This document shows, in pieces, positions 38,464-46,637 of a stretch of DNA of 64,000 nt. Below the pieces are notes generated by a model. It was not told the origin of the DNA, made no database searches, and saw only the letters and a program-made list of their open reading frames with translations. Positions within the stretch are counted from its first letter, which is position 1. Every line of letters begins with the position of its first letter. Source of the stretch: Streptomyces diastatochromogenes (GTDB lineage: Bacteria; Actinomycetota; Actinomycetes; Streptomycetales; Streptomycetaceae); NCBI GenBank assembly GCA_026913215.1, contig JAPTYK010000002.1:434001-498000 (forward strand), written 5' to 3'. Made by a program: the position numbers and the translations under genes.

Positions 38464-38931
38464 CTACCCCCCACGGGGCGTATGCAGGCGCTGGTACCAC
38501 CACACATCACCGTTCCAGGGCTGTCGATCGGCAAAGGGATCAGGCAGAGTGCGCTTGAGGAACACCCGTTCCAGGGCCACTATTCGGTGCCTCAGCTCAG
38601 CGCGAGCCCGAGGTGGTAGGTGCGCAAGGACCGCTTCGAGGAGATCTCGGGCATGCCTGACATCGTCGAGGGCGTGGCCCCGGCAGCCACACTCTTCGTC
38701 CTGCGGGTAGAGGGGGCGACGTCCTGGAGGCCCCAGGAACGCTTCATACCGTCGCAGTGCCAGGTCGATGGCACCCGGGTAGAGGAAGCTGGAGCCGAGC
38801 TCTTCGACGCGGTGGATTGCAATGCTGGTGCGGGCAGAGAGCCCGTGGATCCGTTCCAGTGGCGGCTTGTCCCACCTACGCGGCCGCCCAAGGTGTTGGG
38901 TGCGAAGCGCACCTGGCCGTCTACGCGGCAT
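38464..38931 (-). CDS. Hypothetical protein, possible IS passenger
   Basis: 155 residues from ATG 38931, with a conserved-looking core (LALRRYEAFLGPPG, ECGCRGHALDDVRHARDLLEAV, RARAELRHRIVALERVFLKRTLPDPFAD). Proteins with this pattern are common hypothetical proteins in streptomycetes; no function is known to me. It lies between the transposase and the element's right inverted end, so it is either a passenger gene or a chromosomal gene trapped by rearrangement. Confidence 0.65.
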   Translation of the reverse strand: MPRRRPGALRTQHLGRPRRWDKPPLERIHGLSARTSIAIHRVEELGSSFLYPGAIDLALRRYEAFLGPPGRRPLYPQDEECGCRGHALDDVRHARDLLEAVLAHLPPRARAELRHRIVALERVFLKRTLPDPFADRQPWNGDVWWYQRLHTPRGG

Positions 38932-39028
38932 AGGCCTTTCGGTATGCAGTCATGAGCAGCATTCTGCCAGCAGCCGTCAAGCTGGCCGAAGCAGGGCGCT
39001 GCGGCCAGGAGTAACGGGACAGCTCTTA

Positions 39029-39917
39029 GGCGGTGTCTTCAAATGATCACTGCTGGTGGATCATGGTGTCGTGATACGTCGTCATGAGCTGTCCGATGCC
39101 GAGTGGGAGTTCGTCCGGCCGTTGTTGCCCGAGTCGTTGCGGGGGCGGAAGCGGCTGGACGACCGCAGGGTCCTGAACGGGATCGTGTGGAAGTTCCGCA
39201 CCGGCACGGCCTGGCGGGACGTGCCCGAGCGTTATGGGCCGTGGGCCACGCTGCATACGCGTTTCCGCAGGTGGGCGGCGGACGGGACGTTCGACCGGAT
39301 GCTGCGGGCGGCGCAGGCGAGGGCGGACGCGGCGGGGGACATCGAGTGGCTGGTGTCGGTCGATTCCACGGTGGTTCGGGCCCATCAGCATGCGGCGGGG
39401 GCCCGAAAAGGGGGCTCCGTGACCCGGCCCTCGGCCGGTCCCGAGGCGGTCTGACCAGCAAGATCCACCTGGCCTGCGACGGCCGGGGTCGTCCGCTGGG
39501 CTTCGTCGTCACGGGCGGCAACACCAACGACTGCACCCGGTTCACCGCCGTGATGGAGGCGATCCGGTGCCCCGGACCGGACCGGGCGGCCCCGTATCCG
39601 GCCCGATCACGTCCTGGGTGACAAGGGCTACAGCTCGAAGGCGATCCGCACCTGGCTCCGCCGCCGGGGCATCCCGCACACGATTCCCGAGCGGGCCGAT
39701 CAGATCCGCAACCGGGCCCGGCGGGCAGCCGTGGAGGCCGCCCGCCGGCCTTCGACCGCGAGGCATACAAGCACCGCAACGTCGTGGAACGGTGCTTCAA
39801 TCGCTTGAAGCAGTGGCGTGGCATCGCCACCCGGTACGACAAGACCGCCCAGTCCTACGAGGCAGCCGTCGCCCTCGCCTCACTGCTGATGTGGGCGTGA
39901 CATTTGACGACAGAACC
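39029..39917 (+). mobile_element. IS5-family (IS427-like group) insertion sequence
   Basis: The left end GGCGGTGTCTTCAAATG (39029-39045) and right end CATTTGACGACAGAACC (39901-39917) are imperfect inverted repeats (about 13 of 17). The 0.89-kb length is normal for the group. It carries one transposase gene in at least two frames. It is inserted right next to the preceding element's right end. Confidence 0.85.
39071..39900 (+). CDS. IS427-type transposase in two or more frames
   Basis: Frame 1 (to 39454): IRRHELSDAEWEFVRPLLP, GIVWKFRTGTAWRDVPERYG, VDSTVVRAHQHAAGARKGG. The protein continues in the -1 frame: GLTSKIHLACDGRGRPLGFVVTGGN. It then goes on in further frames: DHVLGDKGYSSKAIRTWLRRRGIPHTIPER and VVERCFNRLKQWRGIATRYDK. 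The first shift lies at an AAAAGGGGG run (about 39406-39414), where this IS group is known to use programmed -1 frameshifting. The later breaks near 39595 and 39735 look like decay or sequence error. Confidence 0.8.
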
Positions 39918-40129
39918 TAGGACGTCGGACGCTCCGGGGCGACGGAAAACAAGTCGATGCTGTCGACACTGCCGAGGTTCACGGCCGTGAGGCGCTCGCC
40001 GGCGGTCGGCACAGCGTGGAGCCCGCGTGCCGCCGCCGCACGGTGTTTCAGTTGTTTTTGCGCGACGGGGGCACCGCGGAACCGGGCGCGTCGTGGTTGT
40101 CCGGTCGGGTCTCGTCTCTCGTCGAGGGG

Positions 40130-40903
40130 CTAGATCCGCGAGTTGCGCAGCGACTGCCAGGCGGCGCCGGCCAGTGCCCGCGTCGATCGGGGGACCGAGA
40201 GGCCCTCGTGCTCGCGGTAAAGCTCCCAGTTGTACCGGACCAGCGACAGCTTGTTGGAGGACAGGGATCCCGCCTGGTGGGCCCGGTACACCGCGAGCGG
40301 GTCGGTCAGGCCCCGGGCGTCGGCGCCGTCTCGCATGATCGACAGCCACAGGGCGTAGTCCTGCCGCTTCCGCATCTCCGGCATCAGTCGCGTACCGAGG
40401 GCATTGCGGTCGTACATGGCGGTCAGGGCGCCGATGTAGTCCCGGACCAGCATCGCGCGGTAGTCCACGTGCTCCCGCGCACGGACCACCCGGCCGTTCG
40501 GGACGAAGTCGGTGCTCTCGCCGTCGTAGTCGGCGTCCATCTTGAAGTACGAGGTGAACGTCAGGGGCGCGCTGCCCTCGGCCGCGAACTCGATCTGCCG
40601 CTCGGTCTTCTCCGGGAGCCACATGTCGTCGCTGTCGAGGAAGGCGACGTAGTCTCCCCGGGCCCGCGAGATCGCGAGGTTGCGTGCCCGGCCGGCACCG
40701 CCCTGTTCCGGGGCCGACTCCGGCTTGACGCGCTCGTCCTGCCGGGCGAACTCCATGAGCAGGTCCATGGAGTCATCGGACGACTTGTCGTCGGTGACCA
40801 GGAGCTCCAGGTCGCTGTGGGTCTGGGTGAGCACCGACCGAACCGCTGCGCCGAGTGTCGCCGCCGAGTTGTATACGGGCATCACGACGGACACCAGGGG
40901 CAC
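40130..40903 (-). CDS. Family 2 glycosyltransferase
   Basis: 257 residues from GTG 40903 with RBS AAGGAG. The GT-A fold is shown by VSVVMPVYNSAATLGAAVRSVLTQ, DDKSSDDSMDL, and GGAGRARNLAISRARGDYVAFLDSDD (DxD-type nucleotide-sugar/metal site). No transmembrane segment is seen, so it probably works at the inner face of the membrane on surface polysaccharide or lipid-linked acceptors. It stands alone next to the IS cluster. The acceptor is unknown. The 212 bp upstream of the IS end hold no gene. Confidence 0.88.
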   Translation of the reverse strand: MPLVSVVMPVYNSAATLGAAVRSVLTQTHSDLELLVTDDKSSDDSMDLLMEFARQDERVKPESAPEQGGAGRARNLAISRARGDYVAFLDSDDMWLPEKTERQIEFAAEGSAPLTFTSYFKMDADYDGESTDFVPNGRVVRAREHVDYRAMLVRDYIGALTAMYDRNALGTRLMPEMRKRQDYALWLSIMRDGADARGLTDPLAVYRAHQAGSLSSNKLSLVRYNWELYREHEGLSVPRSTRALAGAAWQSLRNSRI

Positions 40904-41191
40904 AGTATTTCTCCTTGCTCAGCCGAAGACGGCATTCCATTGAAGCACTGGAATCGTAGCGGGAGCTTTCGTGTGTGTTGTTATCGCTGGTCAGGGCTGC
41001 GTGGGCTGCCGCCGGCTGCGTGCACTGCGGGGGGGGTAGGAGGGAGGAGGGGGAGCGGGTCACGGTACGTCGGCTATGGCGTGAGCGATCGCCGCGTCAA
41101 GCGTCCGGGAGGCGGTGGGCCGTACGCCGGCAGGGTCGTCCCCCGGTGCCGCCCTGGCTTCATCCAGGGGAGGGGGCGGTGCCGGTTCACC

Positions 41192-42301
41192 TCACGAGGG
41201 GGATTCGTCGGGCGTGGGTTCGTCGAAGTGGACGGTGCCGGCCTCGTCGAGGCGGGGGTGGAGGGTGGAGGGGGGATGGGTGTTGACGTCGGACGGGCGG
41301 GGGCCTTCTGGGCCGTCGGGGCCCCAGCGCAGTAGGCGGCGGGAGCGGGCGATGCGGTAGGTGGTGCCGTGGGCTTCGACCTGGTTGCAGCGGCCGGCGC
41401 GTAGTTGGTCTGCGGCTTTTGCGAGTTCTTGGAGTTCCGCGGCTTCCGCCTCGGTGGTTTCGGCGGGTGGGCGGCGGGCGTCGACCGTGCGGTCGGCGTC
41501 GTAGGGGATGAGGCCGCGGATGCGGGGTTCCATCCAGGTCAGGGCGAAGTCCAGGGTGCGGCGGGCGGCGTGGGCGGTGGCTTGGAGGCCGCTGCCCGGT
41601 GACCAGGCGCTGTCGGCGGTGCGCTCGACGATCAGGAAGCCCGCCGGCATGAGCAGGACGTCCGGGTGGGTTTCCACGGCCCGTGCGGAGTCGGCCAGGA
41701 CCGGGGCGGGGAAGCGGGTTCCGCTGTAGGCCAGGGGGCGCAGGGCGACTCGTTCCGCCGCTTGGAGGGGGGACAGCGGCGCGTCGGGGTCGAGGACGAG
41801 GTTGTCGTCGACCCGGGGGCTGCGGGCGCCCGAACCGGGGCTCCAGTCGAGGGTCAGGGGTTCGGGGTCGGTGGGCCGGGGCGTTTCGATGTCGCCGTGT
41901 GCGTCGAGCGCCGCGTACTCCTCGGCCCGCACGACGCGGTAGCGGGTGTCGAGGACGGTGAGCTCGTCGACGTACTCCTTCTCCAGCCGGGCGACCGCCT
42001 CCAGCAGCGCGCGCCGTTCCTCCGGGCTCTTCGCGTCGTCCTTCGCGCGGAACCACAGCAGGGAGTTCAGGCCGTCCCTGGCCTGCTGCGGACAGCCGTA
42101 GGTGACCTCGATGACCACCCGCCACCGCGGTCCGTCGTCCACGCTCTGCACGGCCACCCCGAACAGCGGGCCCCGTACCGCCAGGGAGCTGTGGCGTGCC
42201 GCCGCGTCGAGGGCATCGGCCTCCATCGCGGCCTCCACCGGTTCCACCGGAACCCTCACCACGACCGGCCGCTCGCCCTGTCCCGCATCCTCTTCGATCA
42301 C
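41192..42301 (-). CDS. DUF5954-family protein
   Basis: 369 residues. The stretch WRVVIEVTYGCPQQARDGLNSLLWFRAKDDA and the later YDADRTVDARRPPAETTEAEAAELQ with GRCNQVEAHGTTYRIARSRRLLRWGPDGPEGPRPSD fit a streptomycete-specific family that I recognise as DUF5954. Function unknown; no signal peptide or membrane segment. A competing frame (41187-42305) has Arg/Pro-biased composition and is a shadow. The 288 bp before it (40904-41191) show no gene. Confidence 0.75.
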   Translation of the reverse strand: MIEEDAGQGERPVVVRVPVEPVEAAMEADALDAAARHSSLAVRGPLFGVAVQSVDDGPRWRVVIEVTYGCPQQARDGLNSLLWFRAKDDAKSPEERRALLEAVARLEKEYVDELTVLDTRYRVVRAEEYAALDAHGDIETPRPTDPEPLTLDWSPGSGARSPRVDDNLVLDPDAPLSPLQAAERVALRPLAYSGTRFPAPVLADSARAVETHPDVLLMPAGFLIVERTADSAWSPGSGLQATAHAARRTLDFALTWMEPRIRGLIPYDADRTVDARRPPAETTEAEAAELQELAKAADQLRAGRCNQVEAHGTTYRIARSRRLLRWGPDGPEGPRPSDVNTHPPSTLHPRLDEAGTVHFDEPTPDESPS

Positions 42302-42499
42302 TCACCCATCGTGGCGGCCCCGGTACGCGCGCATCGTGGTTTCACCAGATTTCCACCTTGATCTTGGGCAGCGGTGGCGGCAACGGCAGAGGAAGCGGTG
42401 GTGGTAGTGGTGGCCGGGATCGGTGAAGTGGCTGTCGGTGGTCATGGACTGCTGTCACCATGGGTACGGGGGCATCAGCGAGTGTGCGAGGAGGTCCCG

Positions 42500-43072
42500 T
42501 TGAACGAGCCGACGGAGAACAAGGGTCCGAAGGTTCCGCCTTCCTACCCGCCCCGCACGCCGCCTCCGCAGAAGAAGCCGGTCGAGGCACCCCGGCCCGC
42601 ACCGGAGACGAAGCCCGTCACCACCGCGCTCCCCCTGCCCGGACCGGGGCAGGCCCGTCTGGAGACCCGTCGTCCCCGCATGGCCGTGAGGAACCGGCGC
42701 GTCAGCAACTGGGTTCTGGCCGCTGATCCTTGGGCGGCAGGCAAGGCGGTCCGCCATGTCACCCAGGCTGTGCGCGGCTGGGAGTACAGCCATCCCCGGG
42801 ACGGTCATCTGCGGGAGACCGTACGGCTCCTCGTCGACGCGGCCGTCAAGGACGCGGGCAAGCGCGTCAGCGTCCACCTGGCCGACCAGGACGGCATGCT
42901 CCTCGTCGTCGTCCTCAGCCACGCCGAAGCCGAGCCCGACCAGACCGTGTTGACCACTCTCGCCGGTGTCACCGGAACGGTGAGCTGCGGCACCGACGCC
43001 TCGGACGAAGGGCGCAGGATCTGGGCCCTGCTGTCCACCGAGCCTCCCCGGAGCCGGACGCCCGCCGCCTGA
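42500..43072 (+). CDS. Hypothetical protein, possibly a degenerate HATPase-like regulator
   Basis: 190 residues if started at TTG 42500, chosen because GAGGAGG lies 6 nt upstream; in-frame GTG 42483 is an alternative. The first 60 residues are Pro-rich and disordered. The rest (VRHVTQAVRGWEYSHPRDGHLRETVRLLVDAAVKDAGKRVSVHLADQDGMLLVVVLSH) resembles the anti-sigma-factor-like HATPase proteins of streptomycetes, but the ATP-binding N and G boxes are not evident. Function unassigned. A GGTGGTGGTAGT-type G-rich repeat lies upstream (42365-42415). Confidence 0.65.
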   Translation: MNEPTENKGPKVPPSYPPRTPPPQKKPVEAPRPAPETKPVTTALPLPGPGQARLETRRPRMAVRNRRVSNWVLAADPWAAGKAVRHVTQAVRGWEYSHPRDGHLRETVRLLVDAAVKDAGKRVSVHLADQDGMLLVVVLSHAEAEPDQTVLTTLAGVTGTVSCGTDASDEGRRIWALLSTEPPRSRTPAA

Positions 43073-43306
43073 AGGAGCCGGCCGGTCCGTCGTACGATGC
43101 CGAGGCCGTCTTCGTCGTCCAGCGGCCGAGGACACCGGTCTCCGGTTCGCCCGGAATCGGAAACCCGGGTTCACATCCCGGCGAAGGCTGCTTCCTGGAG
43201 GCTGCCGCACGGCCTCGGGCACTCACGACCTCGCCGACCGGACGTGCGACGGGGCGGTTGGCGTCCCGTGGCGCGGGCAGGGGCCCAGGGGACGGAAGGC
43301 GGCGGC

Positions 43307-43861
43307 ATGGGTCGGACAGCGCTCATCGTGATCGACATGCTGAACACCTATGAGCATGAGGACGCCGAGGTGCTGGTGCGGTCCGTCCGTGAAGTCCTGC
43401 CGGGGGTGGGGAGGCTCCTTGAGCGGGCGCGGGACGCTCAGGCGCCCGTCGTCTACGTGAATGACAATTTCGGTCTCTGGCGCTCCCACCACGGGGAGAT
43501 CCTCGAAGCCGCCCTCGCGGGCCGGTACTCCGACCTGGTCGAGCCGATCGCACCTGGCGAGGACGCCCTCTTCGTCGTCAAGGCACGGCACTCCGCTTTC
43601 TTCGAGACGCCTCTGGGCTACCTGCTGGGCCAGCTCGGCGTCCAGCGGCTGGTGCTGTGCGGACAGGTGACCGAGCAGTGCGTGCTCTACTCCGCCCTGG
43701 ACGCCCACATCCGGCACCTCGACGTCATCGTGGCCGTCGACGCGGTCGCCGCCATCGACCGCGGTCTCGCCGAGGCGGCCCTGCGCATGATGGAACGCAA
43801 CATGGCGGCCGAGCTCCGCCCGAGCGGCGAGATCACCTTCGCGGACGCCCCCTCGGGCTGA
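43307..43861 (+). CDS. Isochorismatase-family cysteine hydrolase
   Basis: 184 residues from ATG 43307 (GGAAGG upstream). The catalytic triad is visible: Asp10 in ALIVIDMLN, Lys92 in FVVKARHSAF and Cys125 in GQVTEQCVLYSA, with the cis-peptide GQVTEQC context of nicotinamidase-like hydrolases. The family cleaves amides or vinyl ethers (nicotinamide, isochorismate, N-carbamoyl compounds); the actual substrate cannot be read. It is convergent with the molybdopterin gene, whose stop is 11 bp away. Confidence 0.9.
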   Translation: MGRTALIVIDMLNTYEHEDAEVLVRSVREVLPGVGRLLERARDAQAPVVYVNDNFGLWRSHHGEILEAALAGRYSDLVEPIAPGEDALFVVKARHSAFFETPLGYLLGQLGVQRLVLCGQVTEQCVLYSALDAHIRHLDVIVAVDAVAAIDRGLAEAALRMMERNMAAELRPSGEITFADAPSG

Positions 43862-43872
43862 GAGGACACCCT

Positions 43873-46270
43873 TCAGGTCGACCGAGATCGTCCGGAAGCC
43901 CCGGGCGAGTCATCGGCCCGTTCCACGAGGGTCAGGGCCGCCGCGGCGGTCTTGAACTGCGGCTGCTTGGAGACGGGGTCCCAGAGGGTGGCGATCAGCT
44001 CGTTGGCGGCGCGTCCCGGGACCCCCGGGGCGGGGGCGTTGCCGCCGGGGGTGTCCCAGTACCCGTAGTGGAAGGGTACGAACAGGACACCGGGGCGGAC
44101 CGAGCCGATGCGCAATCGTCCGCGCAGTGCGCCGCACCGTGTGGTGACCTCGACGAGGTCGCCTTCCGTCAGAGCGAGGCGGGTCGCGTCGGCGGCCGCG
44201 ATCTGGACCCATACGTCCGGGGCCGCGGCCGCGAGGCGGGGCACGCGGCCGGTCTTGGTGCGGGTGTGGAAGTGGTGGAGGGTGCGGCCGGTGGTCAATT
44301 GGAAGGGGTGGTCCTCGTCGGGCCATTCCTGCGGGCGGAGGTAGGGGGCGGGTCTGATGAGCGCCTTGCCGTGCGGGTTCATCGACCGGTATCTCTTCTC
44401 GCCCAGCGGTTCGCCGGTCACGAGGTCCTTGCCGTAGGTCTCGCACAGGTCGGGGCGGGCCCAGGCCGCGCCGTCGCCGTAGAGGCGGTCGGTGCCGTCG
44501 GGGGCGTGCTCGGTGCACGGCCACTGGATGCCGCTCGGGCCGCGGAGCTTCGCGTAGCTCAGGCCGCTGTAGTCGCAGGGGCGTCCGGCGCTGCACCGCT
44601 TCCACGCCTCGAAGGCCTCCTCGGGGCCGCTCCAGTGGACCAGAGGGCCGCCGTCCTTGTCCTCGAAGCCCATGCGGGCCGCGTAGTCGAGGAAGACGTC
44701 CAGGTCCGGGCGGGCCTCGCCGGGGGGATCCACGGCCTTCTCGGACAGGTGGACGGTGCGGTCGGCGTTGGTGAAGGTGCCCGTCTTCTCGCCCCAGGTC
44801 GCCGCGGGCAACACCACGTCGGCGAACTGCGCCGTCTCGGTCAGGAACAGGTCCTGGACGACCGTGAAGAGGCCCTCCCGGGAGAGTACGGAGCGGATGC
44901 GGGCCAGCTCGGGCAGGGACACGGCCGGGTTGGTGGCGCTGATCCACAGCATCCGTACCGTGCCCTCCTCCGCCAGTCGGAAGATCTCCATGGCGTGGGT
45001 GGGCGGCCCGTCGTGGGGAATGGCCGACGGTTCCACGTTCCAGACCCGCGCGAGGTCGGCCACGTGGTCCTCGTTCTGCCAGTTCCGGAAGCCCGGCAGG
45101 TCCCCGTCGGCGCCGCACTCGCGGGTGTTCTCCGCGGTGGGCTGCCCGTTCATCTGGAGGACCCCCGCACCGGGGCGGCCGAGCATGCCCCGGATCAGGT
45201 GCAGGTTGTTGACCTGGACGGCCGCGGCGGTCGCCTGGTTGGCCTGGTAGAAGCCCTGCAACACGGTCGACAGCAGCCGGTCGGCGGTGCCGAGCAGCTC
45301 GGCGGCCTCCTCGATCACCGCTGCCGGTACGTCGCAGATGCCGGCGGCCCACCGGGGCGTGCACGGCTCCACCTGCTCGCACAAAGCGTCGAATCCGACC
45401 GTGTGCCGGGCGATGAACCCCGGGTCCGTCCAGCCGTGCCGGACGATCTCGTGCAGCAAGGCGTTCAGCAGCGCCACGTTGGTGCCGAGCCGGGGCGCGA
45501 GGTGCACGGCCGCCCGGCGCGCCACGGGCGTGAGCCGCGGGTCCACGCACAGCACGCGGCAGCTCCCCGCCGTCCAGCCGGTCCAGGATCCGCATCCACT
45601 GGACGACCTGCGTCTCGGCGATGTTGTGCCCGAACAGGGCGATCGCGTCCGCGTGGTCGATGTCCTCGTACGAACCGGGCTGGCCGTCGCTGCCGAAGGA
45701 CTCCTTCAGCGCCTCCGCCGCCGTCGCCGTGCACAGGCGGGTGTTGCCGTCCAGGTGCGAGGTGCCGATCCCGGCACGGGCGAGGACGGCGAGCGTGTAG
45801 TACTCCTCCAGGAAGAGCTGCCCGGACGTGTAGAACGCGACCGCTTCCGGCCCGTGGGAGCCGAGCAGCTCCCGTGACCTGGCGACGACGCGCCCCATCG
45901 CCGTGGGCCAGTCGCTTTCGACGAGACGTCCGTCCTCGCGGACCAGCGGCCGGGTCAGTCGGTCCCCGGAGCTGTTGGCCTGCCACCCGTACAGGTCCTT
46001 CGGCTCCAGCCGTCCCCTGTTGACGCGGTCGCCGGGCCTCCCCCGCACCCCGACGATCCGCCCGTCCCGGACCGCGATGTCCATCGCGTCACCGTCGGAG
46101 TGCAGGAGCGAAGCCGCCCGCACCCACGCGTCGACCTCCTCCTCGGCCACTCCCTCGGCCAGGCAGACGTCCGTACGTACGGGCCACTGTCCGCCCCGGC
46201 CGTAGGGGGTGCGACGTCCCCACGGGTCGGCGATCCGATCGCCGGAGCCCTGCATCGGATTCCGCCTCAC
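43873..46270 (-). CDS. Molybdopterin oxidoreductase lacking the FeS cysteines, frameshifted
   Basis: About 799 residues from GTG 46270 (AGGAG 5 nt upstream). The molybdopterin-binding domains are recognisable: NRGRLEPKDLYGWQ, DGNTRLCTATAAEALK, GSYEDIDHADAIALFGHNIAETQ, the dinucleotide-binding C-terminal QLTTGRTLHHFHTRTKTGR, and FVPFHYGYWD. In nitrate reductase/formate dehydrogenase relatives, the N-terminal CxxC...C and RLCPKG bind a 4Fe-4S cluster. Here these cysteines are absent and the motif reads RLEPKD. The frame breaks near 45555. It may be a cytosolic oxidoreductase without the proximal cluster; its substrate and partner are unknown. Confidence 0.82.
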
Positions 46271-46271
46271 G

Positions 46272-46420
46272 GCCGCTCCTCTCCGCCTCAGAGTCGTTCT
46301 TCTCCGCCTCCGAGCCGTTGCTCTCCGTCACCCAGCCGTTCTTCGTCCACCACCCAGTCGCTCTTCTCCGCCGCCCAGTCGCTCTTCTCCGCCGCCCAGC
46401 GCTGCCGGCGCCGCCCCTCT
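46272..46420. repeat. 21-bp direct repeats in the promoter region of the molybdopterin gene
   Basis: GTCG/GCCG marks of successive units fall at 46272, 46293, 46314, 46335, 46357, 46378 and 46399, i.e. seven units of 21-22 bp with consensus CCCAGTCGCTCTTCTCCGCCG. The gene's RBS lies within the first unit. The rest of the 46271-46637 divergent region shows no other gene. Confidence 0.85.
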
Positions 46421-46637
46421 GCTGAGCGGCGCCTACCCGGAGCACGCCGCCTGACACGCTTCACGCCACGGACGTGTCACGCCACGGACGTGTCAGGCGG
46501 GAGCCCGGTCGGACGCAGAGACAGGCACGGGGGTACTCGATCTCGGGCATCGTCCCGTTGGACTCCGTCCCGGGAACGGATCCGTTTCCCTCGCGGGAGG
46601 CAGCGGTGTCAGGGGCCCGTCTCACGCATGGCGTGGC

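Larger units (their letters stand above)
37579..39025. mobile_element. IS5-family element with an extra gene inside its inverted ends
   Basis: The left end GGGCTGTCCCGTAA (about 37580-37593) and right end TAACGGGACAGCTC (39012-39025) are inverted copies matching at 12 of 14 positions. Between them lie a transposase (37646-38413, minus) and a second ORF (38464-38931, minus). The 1.45-kb length is longer than the usual 0.85-0.95 kb, the excess being the second ORF. Flanks read CTAA and TTAG. It directly abuts the next element. Confidence 0.7.

Noticed and set aside
41187..42305. Competing frame opposite or over the DUF5954 gene
   Set aside because: It is Arg/Pro/Gly-dominated without domain features. 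The 41192-42301 frame has the conserved family segments.
43160..43200. tRNA T-arm-like sequence (CCGGG TTCACAT CCCGG) before the isochorismatase gene
   Set aside because: The loop lacks the conserved A58 and no acceptor, D or anticodon arms can be paired around it. No integrase is near, so it is not called a tRNA or att site.
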